Source: Dehalococcoidia bacterium
GTDB lineage: Bacteria > Chloroflexota > Dehalococcoidia > Tepidiformales > Tepidiformaceae
Length of the DNA: 13,030 bases
Direction: 5' to 3'
Assembly: GCA_009838385.1 (NCBI GenBank)
Contig: VXRS01000214.1
Coordinates: forward strand, 1 to 13,030
The translations under genes and the position numbers were made by a program. Positions 1-7,214 of this stretch are shown piece by piece (the first letter of the stretch is position 1; every line of letters starts with the position of its first letter). The notes under the pieces were generated by a model, which did not search any database, was not told the DNA's origin, and saw only the letters and a program-made list of their open reading frames with translations.

Positions 1-128
1 GGTACAAGGAGGGCGACCTCGACCTCGACGCGCTCGTGACCGCCAGCTACGAGCTGGACCAGATCAACGAGGCCACCGACGCCCTCGCCGCCGGCCACAT
101 CTCGGGTCGCTCCATCATCCAGCTGTAG
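1..128 (+). CDS. Zinc-dependent alcohol dehydrogenase, C-terminal end (partial)
   Basis: Only the last 41 codons are present, read from base 3 to the TAG at 126-128; the 5' part lies outside the window. The fragment contains LDALVTASYELDQINEATDA and ends GHISGRSIIQL. This matches the C-terminal tail of class III/zinc-type medium-chain alcohol dehydrogenases, where an LD-x-LVT-x-x-Y-x-L-x-x-INEA stretch and a final G-R-x-II are typical. Such enzymes oxidise alcohols or S-hydroxymethyl-thiol adducts with NAD in the cytoplasm; the substrate cannot be told from the tail. The zinc ligands and Rossmann fold are not visible. The gene converges on the MFS gene with only 12 bases between stop codons, and I see no terminator hairpin there. 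Confidence 0.8.
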   Translation, partial: YKEGDLDLDALVTASYELDQINEATDALAAGHISGRSIIQL

Positions 129-140
129 CCGCGCCGAACC

Positions 141-1418
141 TCAGCGCAGCTTCCGGATGGGAGACCAGACGAGAAGCAGGAGACCCGCGACGCCGCCAGC
201 GATTGAGCTGGCGACGATGGCTACCTGTGGTCCCCACAGGGTCGCGAGCAGCCCGGTCTGCGCGATGCCGATGGGCATCGAGGCCGCGAACATGAGCGAG
301 TAGACCCCCATCACGCGGCCCATCACCGCCTGCGGCGTGTTCTCCTGCAGGAGGGCGAGGCTCAGGTTCATGAAGATCGCGGCGGGCGGCCCGATGGCCA
401 GCAGCGCCACGACCGTCAACCAGGGCGTCTCACTCAGCCCGAAGAGCACAAGGGGCGGCGCCGCCAGTACCGGGGAGAGTGCCACCAGCAGGCCTCTCCG
501 GGGGAGGGGCCGGAGCGTCATCACGGCCGAACTGACGATCATGCCCGCCCCGAAGGCGGCGAAGAGGATGCCGACCCAGTGGTCCCCCAGCTTCAGCACA
601 TCCTCCACGATGAGCAGCATCGTCACCGTGATGGGGCCGCCGAAGAAGACTCCGAGCATCGCCGACAGGATGAGCAAGCCGAGGATGGCTCGCGAGCGAA
701 CGACGTACTTGAGCCCTTCAGTGAGGTCGCCGCGAATGCTCCCGTGCTCCGCCGGCGCTTCCGGCCGGTATTTCCGGAGCATGAGGAACAGCAACGCGCC
801 CGCGGCCAGCAACCCCGTCTCGAGTGAGAAGGCCGCGGTCAGACCCGCCATTCCCGCCACCAGTCCGCCCAGTGCCGGTCCGACAAAATCGGAGGCCGCG
901 AGAAAGCCCACGTTCCCGATGATCACGGCGTTCTGCAGCTGGGGCCGCGTCACGAGCTGCGGCAGCACTCCCATGCGTGCAGGATTCTCAAACGCCCCCA
1001 CCGCACCGATCACGGCCGAGAGAAGGAACACCGGCCACAGGATCGTCACCGATGCGGCCGCAAGTACCAGGTAGACCGCAGCGACCACTGCCGCCACTGC
1101 GGTCGCCCGGACGAGGATCAGGCGCGCCTCCATCCGATCGGCCAGCACGCCGCCGAACAGCGTCAGGAACACGCCTGGAAGTTCTTGAATCATGAGCGCG
1201 CCCGCGATTGCTGCGGCGCGCTCATCCGGCTCAACGCGATCGCGGATGAAGAGCGGTACCGCCACGATCTGGATGCCGACCCCCAGCGCCATCACCACCG
1301 ACGCCGTCAGCCACGCCCGGTAGTCGCGGCTCGCGAAGGGGTTGCGGCTTCCCGCAGCCGGTTCCTCGGGCTCAACGCCCTCAATGGCTTCCGTTTCGAC
1401 CTCGGTTCCTTCCGGCAT
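141..1418 (-). CDS. MFS exporter (DHA3/EntS-like), downstream copy of a tandem pair
   Basis: This is a 425-residue major facilitator superfamily protein of the usual length, with an acidic N-terminal tail of about 30 residues and roughly 12 hydrophobic segments. The loop between TM2 and TM3 reads GGVLADRMEARLIL (residues 89-102), a form of MFS motif A. The general make-up resembles the MFS_3 / EntS-type drug:H+ antiporters, which export small molecules such as siderophores or drugs across the inner membrane using the proton gradient. The ATG at 1418 lies two bases after the TGA of the upstream paralogue, so the two are probably co-transcribed and translationally coupled; a GGAAG at 1430-1434 could serve as ribosome binding site. 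The protein is collinear with its neighbour along its whole length and both end in RKLR. The substrate is unknown. The family is sure, the direction of transport inferred. Confidence 0.9.
   Translation of the reverse strand: MPEGTEVETEAIEGVEPEEPAAGSRNPFASRDYRAWLTASVVMALGVGIQIVAVPLFIRDRVEPDERAAAIAGALMIQELPGVFLTLFGGVLADRMEARLILVRATAVAAVVAAVYLVLAAASVTILWPVFLLSAVIGAVGAFENPARMGVLPQLVTRPQLQNAVIIGNVGFLAASDFVGPALGGLVAGMAGLTAAFSLETGLLAAGALLFLMLRKYRPEAPAEHGSIRGDLTEGLKYVVRSRAILGLLILSAMLGVFFGGPITVTMLLIVEDVLKLGDHWVGILFAAFGAGMIVSSAVMTLRPLPRRGLLVALSPVLAAPPLVLFGLSETPWLTVVALLAIGPPAAIFMNLSLALLQENTPQAVMGRVMGVYSLMFAASMPIGIAQTGLLATLWGPQVAIVASSIAGGVAGLLLLVWSPIRKLR
1292..1331. repeat. 40-bp exact direct repeat, copy 1 (in downstream MFS gene)
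   Basis: These 40 bases are identical to 2569-2608. They encode the part of both MFS proteins around S-R-D-Y-R-A-W-L-T-A-S-V-V. The identity is the longest I found between the two paralogues and reflects the gene duplication. It may have been kept by protein constraint or refreshed by gene conversion. Confidence 0.9.
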
Positions 1419-1420
1419 CG

Positions 1421-2713
1421 TCAGCGCAGCTTCCGCACGGGGAGCCAGATCAGCAGCGCAATCCCGGCGACCCCGCCGGCGGCTGCGCTTGCCACGATGC
1501 TGGCCTGAGGCCCGATCAAGCTGGTGACGAGTCCGGTCTGCGCGTACCCGATCGGCGCGGAGGCCACGAACATCAGGGAGTAGACCCCCATCACGCGCCC
1601 CATCACCGCTTCCTCGGTCTGCTCCTGCAGCAGCGCCAAGCTCAGGTTGGTGAAGATTGCCGCCGGCGGCCCGATCGCCAGCAGGGCTGCGACCGTCAGC
1701 CAGGGCGTCTCGCTCAACCCGAACAGGACCAGCAAGGGGGCGCCAACGACCGGCGAAAGCGCCAGCAACAGCCCTCGCCTGGGGAGTGGCCGCAAGGTCA
1801 TCAACGCCGAGCTAACGATCATGCCGGCCCCGAACGTCCCGAAGAGGATGCCCACCCAGCGGTCTTCGAGCATCAGGACGTCCTCCACGACGAGGAGCAT
1901 GTTCACCGTGAGCGGACCCGCATAGAAGATCCCGGGCATCGCCGCGAGGATCAGCAGCCCGACGATGTTGCGGGAGCGGCGAACGTAGCGCAGTCCCTCA
2001 AGGAGCTCGGTTCGCACGTCGTGTCGTTCGGGTACTCGCGGCTCGTAGTGGCCCAGCGTCAGGAACAGCAGCGCTCCCAGCGCCAGCAGTCCCGTCTCGA
2101 GCGCGAATGCGGCGGTCAGCCCGGCGTCTCCGCCGACGAACCCTCCCAGCGCCGGCCCCGCGAACTGGCCCGCCGCGAGGAACCCCACGTTCCCGAGGAT
2201 CACGGCGTTCTGGAGCTGCGGGCGCGTGACCATCTGTGGCAGGACGCCCTGCCGCGCTGGTTGCTCGAAGGCCGCCACCGCCCCGACCGCCGCCGAGAGC
2301 GCGAACACCGGCCACACGATCGTCACTTCGGCCGCCGAGAGCACTACGTACACGGCCGAGACCGTCGCCATCACTGTGGTTGCGCGGAACAGGAGCAGAC
2401 GCGGCTCGATCCGGTCGGCGATGACCCCGCCCAGCAGCGTCAGGAACACGCCCGGCAGCGTCTGGATGATGAGCGCCCCTGCGATCACCGCCGCCCGTTC
2501 GTCCGGCTCGACGCGATCCCGGATGAACAGCGGCACCGTCACGATCTGGATGCCGACGCCGAGCGCCGTCACCACCGACGCCGTCAGCCACGCCCGGTAG
2601 TCGCGGCTGACAAACGGATTGCGAGGGCCAGTCTCGGGGGCGGCTTCGGCGCTCACGCGAGGGTTGCCGTTCTCGTCGCGTTCACGCTCCGGGTGCTTGC
2701 CGGTCGCATCCAT
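1421..2713 (-). CDS. MFS exporter (DHA3/EntS-like), upstream copy of a tandem pair
   Basis: This 430-residue major facilitator protein has a charged hydrophilic N-terminus of about 35 residues and then about 12 membrane segments. Motif A reads GGVIADRIEPRLLL (residues 95-108). Long stretches match the following gene almost residue for residue, for example RDYRAWLTASVV and RPQLQNAVI. The pair therefore arose by duplication in place and has diverged without either copy decaying. The ATG at 2713 is the first gene-proximal start; the opposite-strand phosphodiesterase begins only 38 bases away, so promoters must be packed into that gap, but I could not identify a convincing one on this strand. Side-by-side MFS copies could act as two separate exporters with shifted specificity. 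The two genes could also make a heteromeric pair, but MFS proteins usually work as monomers. Confidence 0.9.
   Translation of the reverse strand: MDATGKHPERERDENGNPRVSAEAAPETGPRNPFVSRDYRAWLTASVVTALGVGIQIVTVPLFIRDRVEPDERAAVIAGALIIQTLPGVFLTLLGGVIADRIEPRLLLFRATTVMATVSAVYVVLSAAEVTIVWPVFALSAAVGAVAAFEQPARQGVLPQMVTRPQLQNAVILGNVGFLAAGQFAGPALGGFVGGDAGLTAAFALETGLLALGALLFLTLGHYEPRVPERHDVRTELLEGLRYVRRSRNIVGLLILAAMPGIFYAGPLTVNMLLVVEDVLMLEDRWVGILFGTFGAGMIVSSALMTLRPLPRRGLLLALSPVVGAPLLVLFGLSETPWLTVAALLAIGPPAAIFTNLSLALLQEQTEEAVMGRVMGVYSLMFVASAPIGYAQTGLVTSLIGPQASIVASAAAGGVAGIALLIWLPVRKLR
2569..2608. repeat. 40-bp exact direct repeat, copy 2 (in upstream MFS gene)
   Basis: This is the partner of 1292-1331 and lies at the same place in the upstream MFS paralogue. 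The flanking bases differ (g before and g after, versus a and c in the other copy). The repeats are 1277 bases apart, close to one gene length, as expected from a tandem duplication. Confidence 0.9.
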
Positions 2714-2735
2714 CTAGTGTGGCACGCGGGGGCGT

Positions 2736-2741
2736 TATCCT
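2736..2741 (+). promoter_or_regulatory. Possible -10 box of the GDPD gene
   Basis: TATCCT fits the TANNNT pattern and lies 10 bases before the ATG at 2752. Transcription would then start about four bases before the start codon, giving a nearly leaderless mRNA. No Shine-Dalgarno-like purine run lies in front of the ATG, which agrees with this. No clear -35 box is seen. Confidence 0.35.
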
Positions 2742-2751
2742 CCCGAACGTC

Positions 2752-3486
2752 ATGAGTGCCTCCATCGTCATCGCCCACGCCGCTGCCGCCGGTGAGGCGC
2801 CCGCCAACACCCTCGCCGGTGTTCGCGCCTCCCTCGCGAGCGCCGCCGCCATGGAGATCGACCTCCACCTCTGCGCCGACGGCGTCCCTGTCCTCCTTCA
2901 CGACCACACCCTCGACCGCACCACCAACCTCTCCGGCCTCGTCGCCGACGTGCCCCTCGCTGACCTCGCCCGCGCTGATGCCGGCGAAGGCGAGCCCGTG
3001 CCATCGCTCGACGAGGTGCTCGACCTCGTCGATGGCCGCATCGAGGTCATGTGCGAGATGAAGGTCGCACCCGACCGCCCCGAAGAAGGCCCCGCCCTCC
3101 TCGACGCCACCCTCGACGTCATTCGACGCCATGGTGCCGAGTCCTGGACCGCCCTCCACTCCTTCGACCACGACCTCGTCGAGCGTGCCCGGTCCCTCGC
3201 GCCGGAGATCGACGCGGCCTTCATCGTCGCCCCGATGGGCGGCGCCGGGCTGAAGGCGCTCTGCGCCCGCGCGAATGAGCACGGCGTCGGCGCCATCTCC
3301 CTCTTTCACGCGGTCGTTGGGCCGCACGCCTCGGATGCCACCCGTAGCCACGGTCTGCAGCTCTGGGCCTGGACGGCCGACACCCCTGCGGACTGGGCCC
3401 GCCTCGCCGGCGCAGGCGTCGACGGCATCATCACGAACCAGCCTGCCGCCCTTCGCGCCTGGAACGAGGAGCAGGACCCCTCCTGA
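2752..3486 (+). CDS. Glycerophosphodiester phosphodiesterase family protein, altered N-terminal motif
   Basis: This 244-residue protein belongs to the GDPD TIM-barrel family, which hydrolyses glycerophosphodiesters to glycerol 3-phosphate and an alcohol. Visible family marks are E35-x-D37 (metal ligands), H50-D51 followed by LDRTTN, E102-x-K104, SFDHDLV, and the C-terminal WAWTAD...GVDGIITNQP. His9 of the usual H-R-G is kept, but the arginine is Ala10, and the glutamate of the usual PENT is Ala18 (PANT). It may therefore be a weakened, re-specialised or inactive member. I chose the ATG at 2752 because the domain begins right after it and a -10-like box precedes it. A GTG at 2719 is in frame and would add 11 residues. 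No signal peptide is seen, so a cytoplasmic location is likely. It is read divergently from the MFS pair and separated by a promoter from the next operon, so it is probably a single-gene unit. Confidence 0.85.
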   Translation: MSASIVIAHAAAAGEAPANTLAGVRASLASAAAMEIDLHLCADGVPVLLHDHTLDRTTNLSGLVADVPLADLARADAGEGEPVPSLDEVLDLVDGRIEVMCEMKVAPDRPEEGPALLDATLDVIRRHGAESWTALHSFDHDLVERARSLAPEIDAAFIVAPMGGAGLKALCARANEHGVGAISLFHAVVGPHASDATRSHGLQLWAWTADTPADWARLAGAGVDGIITNQPAALRAWNEEQDPS

Positions 3487-3491
3487 CCGCC

Positions 3492-3504
3492 GCCCCGGCG
3501 GGGC
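3492..3504 (+). terminator. Weak GC hairpin after the GDPD stop
   Basis: GCCCC and GGGGC flank a GGC loop, six bases after the TGA of the phosphodiesterase gene. There is no run of T after it, so it would be at most a weak intrinsic terminator. In such GC-rich sequence it could also be chance. Confidence 0.25.
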
Positions 3505-3510
3505 CGTTCG

Positions 3511-3539
3511 CAGACAACATAGGGCTTCACCCTTATGAT
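3511..3539 (+). promoter_or_regulatory. Promoter of the molybdenum hydroxylase operon
   Basis: A -35-like CAGACA (3511-3516, four of six consensus bases) and a -10-like TATGAT (3534-3539, five of six) are separated by exactly 17 bases. The stretch is locally AT-rich in a GC-rich surrounding. Transcription would start near 3546, giving a leader of about 45 bases that begins just before the hairpin at 3552-3570. Confidence 0.5.
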
Positions 3540-3551
3540 CGTGCGCCGTGC

Positions 3552-3570
3552 GGGCGGCTTCAGGCCGCCC
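3552..3570 (+). promoter_or_regulatory. Leader hairpin in front of the molybdenum hydroxylase operon
   Basis: GGGCGGC pairs perfectly with GCCGCCC around a five-base loop TTCAG. The hairpin lies in the predicted 5' leader between the promoter and the AAGGA ribosome binding site at 3580-3584. It has no following T run, so it looks more like an mRNA-stabilising or regulatory element than a terminator. It is too small to be a molybdenum-cofactor riboswitch. Confidence 0.45.
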
Positions 3571-3590
3571 AGTCTTCCGAAGGATTGTTC

Positions 3591-4463
3591 ATGAAGGAGA
3601 TCGACTACCTGGCGCCCTCCTCGCTCGGCGAGGCGTACGCCGCCCTCCAGAACGGCAAGACCTCGGCCTTCCTCGCTGGCGGTACCGACATCATCGTCCA
3701 GCTCCGTGAAGGCCGGAAAGAGGTCGACCAACTTATCGACGTCAAGCACATCCCCGAGCTCGTGAGCTACGCCTGGACCGACGACGGCGGCCTCGTGATC
3801 GGAGCGTCCGTGCCTTTCGCCGAGATCTACGAGGACGACGAGATCGTCCGCCGCCTGCCCTGCGTCATCGACTGTGCGACGCTCGTCGGCGGCATCCAGA
3901 TCCAGAGCCGTGCCTGCTTCGGCGGCAACATCGGCAACAGCGGCCCCGCCGCCGACACCGTCCCCGCCCTCATCGCGCTCGGCGCGACGCTCACGCTCGG
4001 CTCGGCAGACGGAACGCGTGACCTCCCCCTCGAGGACTTCTTCACCGGCCCCGGCCAGAACGTCCTCGGCCCCGGGGAGCTGATCATCACGATCAACATC
4101 CCGCCGCAGCCCGCGAACTCGGGTTCTTTCTTCCATCGCTTCATTCCCCGCAACGAGATGGACATCGCCGTCGTCAACGTCGGCGCCCGCATCGACCTTG
4201 ATGCCAGCGGGGATCGCATCGAAGGGGCTCGTATCTCCGTCGGCGCCGTCGCCCCCGTGCCCCTCTTCGTCGCGGCTGCCGGCGACGCCCTCGTCGGTGA
4301 GACGCCGACCGAGGACAGCTTCGCCCGCGCCGCCGACATCGCCGCCGAGGCGGCTACCCCCATCACCGACATGCGCGGCTCCATCGCCCAGCGCGTGCAC
4401 CTCACGCGCGTCCTCACCTACCGCGCCCTCGACCGGGCGCTCGAACGAGCCCGGGAGGCCTAG
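3591..4463 (+). CDS. Molybdenum hydroxylase FAD-binding subunit (CoxM/XdhB family)
   Basis: This 290-residue protein is of the usual length for the medium subunit of CO dehydrogenase/xanthine dehydrogenase-type enzymes. It binds FAD and passes electrons from the iron-sulfur subunit to an acceptor. The two FAD-pyrophosphate motifs are AGGTD (residues 29-33) and GGNIGNSGPAAD (111-122), the latter a variant of the family's GGNI-x-N-x-x-PAGD. The C-terminal part matches the CO dehydrogenase flavoprotein C-terminal domain. The ATG at 3591 has an AAGGA at 3580-3584, six bases upstream. A TTG at 3585 would add two residues but spoils that spacing. It is the first gene of a tight operon: the next start follows the TAG by three bases. 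The subunit order M-S-L is that of classical coxMSL clusters, but the large subunit does not have a CO dehydrogenase active site, so the name coxM is not used. Confidence 0.92.
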   Translation: MKEIDYLAPSSLGEAYAALQNGKTSAFLAGGTDIIVQLREGRKEVDQLIDVKHIPELVSYAWTDDGGLVIGASVPFAEIYEDDEIVRRLPCVIDCATLVGGIQIQSRACFGGNIGNSGPAADTVPALIALGATLTLGSADGTRDLPLEDFFTGPGQNVLGPGELIITINIPPQPANSGSFFHRFIPRNEMDIAVVNVGARIDLDASGDRIEGARISVGAVAPVPLFVAAAGDALVGETPTEDSFARAADIAAEAATPITDMRGSIAQRVHLTRVLTYRALDRALERAREA

Positions 4464-4466
4464 CCC

Positions 4467-4949
4467 ATGCCCCGTCGCACCCACATCCAGACCACCCTCA
4501 ACGGCGAGGAGATCGACTTCCTCTGCGAGCCCCGCCAGAGCCTGCTCGAAGTCCTGCGCGACGAGCTCGGCCTGACCGGCACCAAGGAAGGCTGCAACAA
4601 CGGCAACTGCGGCGCCTGCAGCGTCCTCATGGACGGCAGGGTCGTGAACTCCTGCTGCGTCCTCGGCGTCGAAGCCGAGGGCTCCGACGTCGTCACCATC
4701 GAGGGCGTCGCCGACGGTGACACCCTGCACCCGCTCCAGCAGTGCTTCCTCGAAGAAGCCGCCCTCCAGTGTGGCGTCTGCACCCCCGGGTTCATCGTCG
4801 CCGCCAAGGCCCTGCTTGATAGCGAGCCGGATGCCGACGAAGGCCGCGTCCGCCACTGGCTGGCCGGCAACCTCTGCCGCTGCACCGGCTACGACAAGAT
4901 CGTCCGCGCCGTCCTCAAGGCGTCCGAGATGGAGGAGGTCTCCGCATGA
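4467..4949 (+). CDS. Molybdenum hydroxylase 2Fe-2S subunit (CoxS/XdhC-type small subunit)
   Basis: This 160-residue protein has the standard small-subunit layout. The N-terminal plant-ferredoxin-like domain carries C43, C48, C51 and C63 (CNNGNCGAC then SCC). The C-terminal four-helix domain carries C102-x-x-C105 and C137-x-C139 (QCGVC and GNLCRCTGY). Each set holds one 2Fe-2S cluster that relays electrons from the molybdenum centre to FAD. All eight ligands are present, so it should be functional. An additional cysteine, C64, follows C63. The ATG at 4467 is preceded by GGGAGG at 4452-4457. The stop overlaps the start of the next gene in an ATGA, which points to translational coupling and equimolar synthesis. 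Confidence 0.95.
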   Translation: MPRRTHIQTTLNGEEIDFLCEPRQSLLEVLRDELGLTGTKEGCNNGNCGACSVLMDGRVVNSCCVLGVEAEGSDVVTIEGVADGDTLHPLQQCFLEEAALQCGVCTPGFIVAAKALLDSEPDADEGRVRHWLAGNLCRCTGYDKIVRAVLKASEMEEVSA

Positions 4950-7210
4950 CAACCACCGAGAAGCCTGACTACAAGGTCATCGGCACCCGTCCCATCCGCC
5001 CCGACGGCGTCGAGAAGGTCACGGGCAAGGCGCTCTACGGCGCCGACATCCACCTTCCCGACCTCGTCCAGGGCGCCGTCCTGCGCAGTCCCCACGCGCA
5101 CGCGCGCATCCTCTCCATCGATACGAGCGCGGCCGAGGCCATGCCCGGCGTCCTCGCCGTGGTGACCCACAGCGACCTGCCCGTCGTCGCCGACAAGGTG
5201 CTCGATATGGGCGAAGGCGCTTCCACCGCCTCCGACATGAGCAAGAACGTGCTCGCCGCCGACAAGGCGCTCTACCGCGGTCACGCCGTCGCCGGCGTCG
5301 CCGCCACCAACGTGCACGACGCGCTCACCGCCATCGAGGCCATCAAGGTCGAGTACGAGGTGCTCCCGCCCGTCCTCAACGTGCAGGACGCGATGCGCGA
5401 CGATGCCCCGCTGCTCGATGCGAGCCGCCACACCAAGACTCCGACCGGCGAGGAGTCCGAGAACGCCAGCAACGTCGCGGCTCACAACCGCTTCGAGGGT
5501 GGCGATGTCGAGGCCGCCTTTGCCGATGCGGACATCGTCGTGGAGCGCGAGTTCGACACGAAGATGGTCCACCAGGGCTACATCGAGCCCCACAACGGCA
5601 CCGCCAACTGGAACTCCGACGGCACCCTGACCGTCTGGACGAGCACGCAGGGCGCGTTCGCCGTCCGTGGCGCGCTCGCCGAGCTGCTCCAGTTGCCCGT
5701 CTCCCGCATCCGCGTCATCCCCATGGAGATCGGCGGCGGCTTCGGCGGGAAGATCGGCGTCTACCTGGAGCCCGTCGCGGCGCTGCTCTCCCGCAAGTGC
5801 GGCCGCCCCGTGCAGCTCACCATGGACCGCACCGACGTCTTCCAGGCCACCGGCCCAACCAGCGGCGGCCACATGAAGGGCAAGATCGCCGTCAAGGACG
5901 GCAAGATCACCGCCGCCGAGGTCAGCCTCGCCTTCGAGGCGGGCGCTTTCCCCGGCTCGCCCGTCATGGCCGGCGCCATGTGCATGCTCTCCCCCTACGA
6001 GGTGGAGAACTTCAAGGTCGATGCCTACGACGTCGTCGTGAACAAGCCGAAGGTGGCCGCCTACCGCGCTCCGGGCGCGCCTAACGCCTCCTTCTGTGTG
6101 GAGCAGCTCATCGACGAGCTCGCCCGCGAGACCGGAGCGGACCCGCTCCAGTTCCGCCTGAGCAACAGCGCCCGTGAGGGCACCCGCATGATTACCGGCG
6201 TCGCCCACCCCCGCATCGGGCAGGAAGAGACGGTCCAGGCCGCCCAGGCCTCCGACCACTACAACTCCCCGATCGAGGGGCCGAACCGGGGTCGCGGCGT
6301 TGCCGGCGGCTTCTGGTTCAACGCGGGCATGCAGTCGTCCGTCGTCGCCTCCGTCAACCCGGACGGCACGGTCAACCTCATCGAGGGCTCGACCGACATC
6401 GGCGGCACCCGCGCCGCCCTCGCCATGCAGCTCGCCGAGACCCTCGGCATCGAGTACGACAGCGTCCGCCCCACCGTCGTCGACACCGACTCCGTCGGCC
6501 ACAACGACGTGACCGGCGGCTCGCGCACCGCCTACGCCAGCGGCCAGGCCGTGTACGAGGCCGGTCTCGACATCCAGCAGCAGATGGTCGCCCGCGCGGC
6601 CCAGCTCTGGGAGTGCGAGGCCGAGGACGTCGAGTACGCCGACGGCGCCCTCCGGCACACCTCCGACAGCGAGAAGACGATGACCTTCGCCGAGCTGGCG
6701 GGGAAGCAGATGGAGACCGGCGGCCCGCTCCAGGGTCGCGGCAGCGTTGTCGCCCGCAGCCCCGGCGCCGCGTTCGGCGTCCACGTCGTCGATGTCGAGG
6801 TCGACCCCGACACCGGCAAGGTCGACATCCTCCGCTACACGATCGCCCAGGACGTCGGCACGGCCGTGCACCCCGCGTACGTCGAGGGCCAGATGCAGGG
6901 CGGTGTCGTCCAGGGCATCGGCTGGGCGCTCAACGAGGAGTACTACTACGGCGAGGACGGGCGCATGGAAAACGCCTCCTTCCTCGACTACCGCATGCCC
7001 ACCAGCCTCGACCTCCCGATGATTGACACGATCATCGTCGAGGTTCCTAACCCCGGACATCCGTACGGCGTCCGCGGGGTTGGTGAGGTGCCGATCGTGC
7101 CGCCGCTGGCGGCCATCGCCAACGCCGTCCACGATGCCACCGGGCATCGCTTCACGGAGCTGCCCATCTCCCCGCGCCGCGTGGTGGAGGAGCTCCACAA
7201 CCTGCAGTAG
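4946..7210 (+). CDS. Molybdenum hydroxylase molybdopterin-binding large subunit (CoxL/XdhA family), substrate unknown
   Basis: This 754-residue protein is the catalytic subunit, near normal length for the family. It should hydroxylate a substrate at the Mo-pyranopterin centre with water as oxygen donor. Landmarks in order are the N-terminal GTRPIRPDGVEKVTGKALYG (a/b hammerhead domain), STQGAF (233-238), the cofactor loop GGGFGGK (263-269), the active-site loop AYRAPGAP (372-379), VVQGIGWALNEE (654-665) and GVGE with the catalytic base Glu714. Form I CO dehydrogenases have AYRCSFR and form II have AYRGAGR in the active-site loop. Here the cysteine is replaced by alanine, so it is not a form I CO dehydrogenase. 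Candidate substrates are aldehydes, purines or N-heteroaromatics, but none can be chosen from sequence. A strong GGAGGAGG lies at 4931-4938. No Tat signal is seen, so the enzyme is cytoplasmic or membrane-associated on the inner face. Confidence 0.93.
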   Translation: MTTTEKPDYKVIGTRPIRPDGVEKVTGKALYGADIHLPDLVQGAVLRSPHAHARILSIDTSAAEAMPGVLAVVTHSDLPVVADKVLDMGEGASTASDMSKNVLAADKALYRGHAVAGVAATNVHDALTAIEAIKVEYEVLPPVLNVQDAMRDDAPLLDASRHTKTPTGEESENASNVAAHNRFEGGDVEAAFADADIVVEREFDTKMVHQGYIEPHNGTANWNSDGTLTVWTSTQGAFAVRGALAELLQLPVSRIRVIPMEIGGGFGGKIGVYLEPVAALLSRKCGRPVQLTMDRTDVFQATGPTSGGHMKGKIAVKDGKITAAEVSLAFEAGAFPGSPVMAGAMCMLSPYEVENFKVDAYDVVVNKPKVAAYRAPGAPNASFCVEQLIDELARETGADPLQFRLSNSAREGTRMITGVAHPRIGQEETVQAAQASDHYNSPIEGPNRGRGVAGGFWFNAGMQSSVVASVNPDGTVNLIEGSTDIGGTRAALAMQLAETLGIEYDSVRPTVVDTDSVGHNDVTGGSRTAYASGQAVYEAGLDIQQQMVARAAQLWECEAEDVEYADGALRHTSDSEKTMTFAELAGKQMETGGPLQGRGSVVARSPGAAFGVHVVDVEVDPDTGKVDILRYTIAQDVGTAVHPAYVEGQMQGGVVQGIGWALNEEYYYGEDGRMENASFLDYRMPTSLDLPMIDTIIVEVPNPGHPYGVRGVGEVPIVPPLAAIANAVHDATGHRFTELPISPRRVVEELHNLQ

Positions 7211-7214
7211 TCCG

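Noticed and set aside
3487..3590. Molybdenum-cofactor riboswitch in the operon leader
   Set aside because: The leader after the predicted start is only about 45 bases and has a single small hairpin, far too short for that riboswitch.
3306..4952. Long open frame on the - strand (about 548 codons) opposite the FAD and iron-sulfur subunit genes
   Set aside because: It is made of D/E/G/A-rich low-complexity translation, has no family motif, and mirrors GC-rich codon use of the sense genes.
4946..7210. Calling the large subunit aerobic CO dehydrogenase (coxL)
   Set aside because: The AYRCSFR loop of form I and AYRGAGR of form II are absent; the loop is AYRAPGAP.
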